61,078 nt of DNA, taken from the NCBI GenBank assembly GCA_049999805.1, contig JBNGIO010006333.1:566792-627869 (forward strand), written 5' to 3'. The DNA comes from Folioceros fuciformis (lineage: Eukaryota > Anthocerotophyta > Anthocerotopsida > Anthocerotales). Every line of letters starts with the position of its first letter. Position 1 is the first letter of the stretch. Positions 57,896-61,078 of the stretch are shown here, one piece after another. A program made the translations under genes and the position numbers. The notes under the pieces are model-generated. The model saw nothing but the letters and a program-made list of their open reading frames with translations. It was not told the DNA's origin and searched no databases.

Positions 57896-60895
57896 ATGGC
57901 CACAGTGTGGCAACCTGATTTGTCGTGCACCCAACAGAGTGTTGGGTGTACAGAGATTCGACAAGGAGTTCCAGCTCACCTCGCCGTGGAGGGTCAACCT
58001 CCTCCATGCAACCAAGCCTCCAGATGCACGAGCGTAAGGAAATCAGCAATTCCGACTGTATGGGTGGCTGGGGAAGGATTTCACAGGCATGGCCGTCGCC
58101 AGGATCAGGAGCTCTTGTGGCGACAATTTTTTCTAGACCCTACGTTGTGGTGGGACAACCGGCGGCAAAAGAAGAGCTCCCGCTCGCCTGACTTCCGCCG
58201 TAAAGGGTCCGGGGATGTCCTATGGTTAAACCATATGTTGAAGCCTGCTTGGGTGGATGAGCAGCTCGTGTCCTTGGATATCCGGATGGGTCATTGTTCC
58301 TCTCCTTTGACGTGGAACTCGATGGGTAAGGCTGAGTCTGGGAGTCGTTCAGGATTGGAGATGGGTGTTGTAACCCTTGTGACCGTGAGCACATTATGTC
58401 AAGAGGGCAAGCTTACTGAGGCTTTGGGAGTCCTGGAAGATCTGGCGCAGACAGACTATCCTATTTCGCAGTCTCTGTTGTACACTGTGGTAAAAGTATG
58501 TGCAGCTAAAAAAGATCTGGTTGTAGGGCGTCGAGTTCATGATCTGTGTGTCAACCTTGGATACGAGTCAAGTACATACTTGGGAAACCATATCTTGCGA
58601 ATGTATGCATGTGTAGGTAGGCTAGAGGAGGCCATGGATGTGTTCACCAGGGTAGGTAGCCCAGATGTCTTCATGTGGGGCTCCATAATCTCCGCACATG
58701 CTAAACATGGGAAGCCTAAGGAGGCTATACAATTGTACCATGAGATGCGAAGGTCAGGTTTGAAGGCGGATGCCCACGTCTTTGTGGCTGCCCTCCAAGC
58801 TTGTGCACTTGCTGCGGACTTGGAATCTGGCAGAAAAGTGCATTGTGATGTGTTGCGCAGTGGCAGTCCTCCTAACGTGTTTGTCGGCAATTGCCTGGTG
58901 GACATGTATGCCAAATGTGGCGAACTGAGGGATGCACGCGGGGTTTTCGACAGATTGGACAAGAAGGATGTGGTGACATGGAATGCCCTTGTAGCTGGGT
59001 ATGCAAAATGTGGGGACCTAGAAGGCGCACGACAGATTTTTGACGGCCTGGCCACAAAGGACGTGGTGACATGGAATGCTATGATTGCTGGGTATGCACA
59101 GCAAGGCCTTGACCAAGACGCGTTTGTTTTGTATGGGCAAATGGAGCAGCAAGGCTTAGTTGCGGCTAACCATGTTACTTTCGCTTCACTTCTGACCGCA
59201 TGTGCAAGCACTGGTGCTTTACAGAAGGGGAGGCAGTTGCACACACAGATTGTGAAACGAGGGCTGCTAAATAACGTACTGGTTGGCACCTGCCTGGTGG
59301 ACATGTATGCAAAATGTGGGGAACTGAGAGATGCACACAGGGTGTTCGACAGCTTGGCCACAAAGGCCGTGGTGACATGGAATGCCCTTATAGTTGGGTA
59401 TGCACAACAGGGACTTGGACAAGATGCGCTTGCTCTGTATGGACAAATGCAGGAGGAGGGACAAGTTGTGGCTGACCATGTTACTCTCTCTTGCCTTCTA
59501 AAGGCCTGTGCAAGCAGTGGTGCCTTACAGAAGGGCAGGCAGCTACACTCTCAGATTATGAAAAGAGGACTACTCGATAACATGCTGGTTGGCACCTCCC
59601 TAGTCGATATGTATGCAAAATGTGGCGAAGTGGAAAGTGCACGCCTGGTGTTTGACAGTTTGGCCACAAAGGACGTGGTGACATGGACGGCCCTGATTTC
59701 GGGTTATGCACAGCGAAGTTTTCCTCAAGAGGCGCTTGCTCTGTATGGGCAAATGGAAGAGGAGGGCCTGACAGTCGCTGACCATGTGACATTTTCTTGC
59801 CTTCTGAATGCATGTGGAAGCGCTGGTGCCTTGCAGACGGGCAGGCAGCTGCACTCACAGATTGTGGAAAGAGGTTTGATAAATAATAGACTGATTGGCA
59901 CCTGCCTGGTGGACATGTATGCGAAATGTGGTGAGCTGGAAGAAGCACGCCGGGTTTTTGATACCTTGGCCACCAAGGATGTGGCGACATGGAACGCCCT
60001 GATATCTGGGTGTGGCGCTTGTGATGAAGGACAGAAGGCATTAGCTTGTTTTGAAGAGATGTTAGCCGCTGGTATTCGGCCTGACGATGCTACTTTTATT
60101 TGTTTGTTAGTGGCATGCAGTCACGAGGGACTGGTGAACGAGGGTCGCAAGCACTTCAATTCGATGGTTGAACGTCATGGCAAAGAACCTACTACTGAGC
60201 ATTACATTTGCATGATTGATCTTCTCGGTCGCGCAGGGCACTTAGATGAGGCAGAGAAGTTGCTACTATCATGTGAGGTAGGAAGTAATGCTGTCGGGTT
60301 GAGGTCGTTGCTCAATGCGTGCAAAAATTACGGAGACATCGAGAGGGCGACTCGGTGTTTCGAAAGCCTTGTTGCGTTGGAGCCTCAGCACGCGTCGGCG
60401 TATGTGCTCATGGCCAATGCTTATGCAGACGCAGGTAGGTGGAGTGATGTAAAGAGGATTGAATCGCTGAGAAAGGCGGCTGGAGCTCAGAAGAAAGCTG
60501 CAGTGGCCGGAATTGAGGTCGAGCAGGAGGTACATACTTTTGTTGTGGGGGAAAACAGAGATGATCTTGTGCTCAAACTAGAGAGCACGAACGCACGTTT
60601 GAAGCGGGAAGGGGGCCACGTACCCGTCACAAAAGTGGTGTTGAAGCCAGTGTCAGAGAAGGAAAAGGAAGATGTGCTTTGCGGGCATGCTGAAAAGCTA
60701 GCTCTGGCGTATGGTCTATTGCACACTCCAAGTGGCACACCTCTTTTGGTAACGAAGAATCTTCGCATGTGCAGTGACTGCCACAGCTCCACGGAGATCA
60801 TGTCAAGGGTTGAGAAGAGAGCTATTGTTGTAAGGGATGGGTACCGTGTGCATCGGTTTGCAGCAGGTTGGTGCAGTTGCAAGGGTCGGCCTTGA
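57896..60895 (+). CDS. PDF-motif PPR protein with DYW:KP domain, copy D
   Basis: Intact, intronless, 999 aa, stop TGA at 60893-60895. Start at ATG 57896 (MATVWQPDLS), shared with copy C; the longer upstream frame begins with TTG. PDF segment at residues ~71-124 (QELLWRQFFLDPTLWWDNRR, SRSPDFRRKGSGDVLWL, KPAWVDEQL). The PLS array starts near 190. Consecutive triplets around LVDMYAKCGEL are almost identical in protein and DNA, and one extra partial unit (KDVVTWNALVAGYAKCGDLEGA) follows the third. C-terminus: SAYVLMANAYADAG, KKAAVAGIEV (the KP box reads KA here), CGHAEKLALAYG, KNLRMCSDCHSSTE, RAIVVRDGYRVHRF and CSCKGRP. All zinc and HAE residues are present. Copies C and D differ in triplet content, so they probably recognise different RNAs. 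Editing direction U-to-C is inferred from class. Confidence 0.9.
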   Translation: MATVWQPDLSCTQQSVGCTEIRQGVPAHLAVEGQPPPCNQASRCTSVRKSAIPTVWVAGEGFHRHGRRQDQELLWRQFFLDPTLWWDNRRQKKSSRSPDFRRKGSGDVLWLNHMLKPAWVDEQLVSLDIRMGHCSSPLTWNSMGKAESGSRSGLEMGVVTLVTVSTLCQEGKLTEALGVLEDLAQTDYPISQSLLYTVVKVCAAKKDLVVGRRVHDLCVNLGYESSTYLGNHILRMYACVGRLEEAMDVFTRVGSPDVFMWGSIISAHAKHGKPKEAIQLYHEMRRSGLKADAHVFVAALQACALAADLESGRKVHCDVLRSGSPPNVFVGNCLVDMYAKCGELRDARGVFDRLDKKDVVTWNALVAGYAKCGDLEGARQIFDGLATKDVVTWNAMIAGYAQQGLDQDAFVLYGQMEQQGLVAANHVTFASLLTACASTGALQKGRQLHTQIVKRGLLNNVLVGTCLVDMYAKCGELRDAHRVFDSLATKAVVTWNALIVGYAQQGLGQDALALYGQMQEEGQVVADHVTLSCLLKACASSGALQKGRQLHSQIMKRGLLDNMLVGTSLVDMYAKCGEVESARLVFDSLATKDVVTWTALISGYAQRSFPQEALALYGQMEEEGLTVADHVTFSCLLNACGSAGALQTGRQLHSQIVERGLINNRLIGTCLVDMYAKCGELEEARRVFDTLATKDVATWNALISGCGACDEGQKALACFEEMLAAGIRPDDATFICLLVACSHEGLVNEGRKHFNSMVERHGKEPTTEHYICMIDLLGRAGHLDEAEKLLLSCEVGSNAVGLRSLLNACKNYGDIERATRCFESLVALEPQHASAYVLMANAYADAGRWSDVKRIESLRKAAGAQKKAAVAGIEVEQEVHTFVVGENRDDLVLKLESTNARLKREGGHVPVTKVVLKPVSEKEKEDVLCGHAEKLALAYGLLHTPSGTPLLVTKNLRMCSDCHSSTEIMSRVEKRAIVVRDGYRVHRFAAGWCSCKGRP

Positions 60896-61078
60896 GATCG
60901 AAATTGTGGGCTGTGCTCAGCGGGTGGGATGGGGACGGTGGGAAAGAACCTCTTCTCAGTTAGAAAGGTAGATGAATCAGGCTGTTACGTATGCTTCGGG
61001 GATGGTCACTGCATCATTGAAACCCCGCAAGGGGAACTCCTTGCTACAGGAGCCTTACAAAACAACGACTTGTGTTAC
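60896..61078. other. 3' flank of PPR copy D
   Basis: 183 bp to the window end, no further gene visible. Confidence 0.4.

Overview
The window is nuclear DNA of a land plant. It carries intron-containing orthologues of plant housekeeping genes (an L-arabinokinase, TIFY8, gamma-tubulin complex protein 4, an Sm-G protein, an arabinogalactan peptide, a fluoride exporter), a Ty1/copia retrotransposon and a family of intronless pentatricopeptide repeat (PPR) proteins. The PPR proteins end in the 'GRP' form of the DYW deaminase (DYW:KP), with a 'KPA' box where ordinary DYW proteins have a 'PG' box. From general knowledge, this class is abundant in hornworts, ferns and non-Selaginella lycophytes that carry out U-to-C organelle editing. 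Introns here are mostly about 70-300 bp, which fits a compact genome such as a hornwort. That assignment is inference.

Layout. 1-623: 3' part of a chloroplast-type NicO/UreH-like membrane transporter. 1825-8009: complete 29-exon L-arabinokinase (ARA1), rebuilt exon by exon to 1000 aa, with three GC-AG introns. 8.7-15.9 kb: repeat-rich and gene-poor, with tandem ~0.7 kb units, 53-bp repeats, a decayed reverse transcriptase (10.67-12.21 kb) and two N gaps. 16.8-20.1 kb: C/T-rich leader and TIFY8. 21.85-22.37 kb (minus): two-exon arabinogalactan peptide. 23.8-25.6 kb: minisatellites and AT-rich DNA. 25.95-29.95 kb: GCP4. 30.35-30.71 kb (minus): SmG. 31.33-36.88 kb: a divergent ubiquitin E1.

From 37.2 kb to the end the window is a PPR cluster: a pseudogene (37.2-39.1, plus), the fluoride exporter FEX (39.4-41.4, minus), a second PPR pseudogene (42.8-46.4, minus), a copia element with a duplicated flank (47.5-54.0), and two intact paralogues head to head (54.3-57.3 minus; 57.9-60.9 plus).

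The most unusual system is this PPR family. Each member has, before its PPR array, a ~50-residue segment resembling the 'PDF' single-strand-DNA-binding motif of plant organellar OSB proteins. An OSB-type module is thus joined to a long PLS array and a DYW:KP editing domain. Two copies are intact and two are decaying. The E1 is also odd: the conserved arginine of its active adenylation site aligns with aspartate and its LESGT-type motif is replaced. Exon boundaries are read by eye from splice sites and remembered family homology, without transcript evidence.
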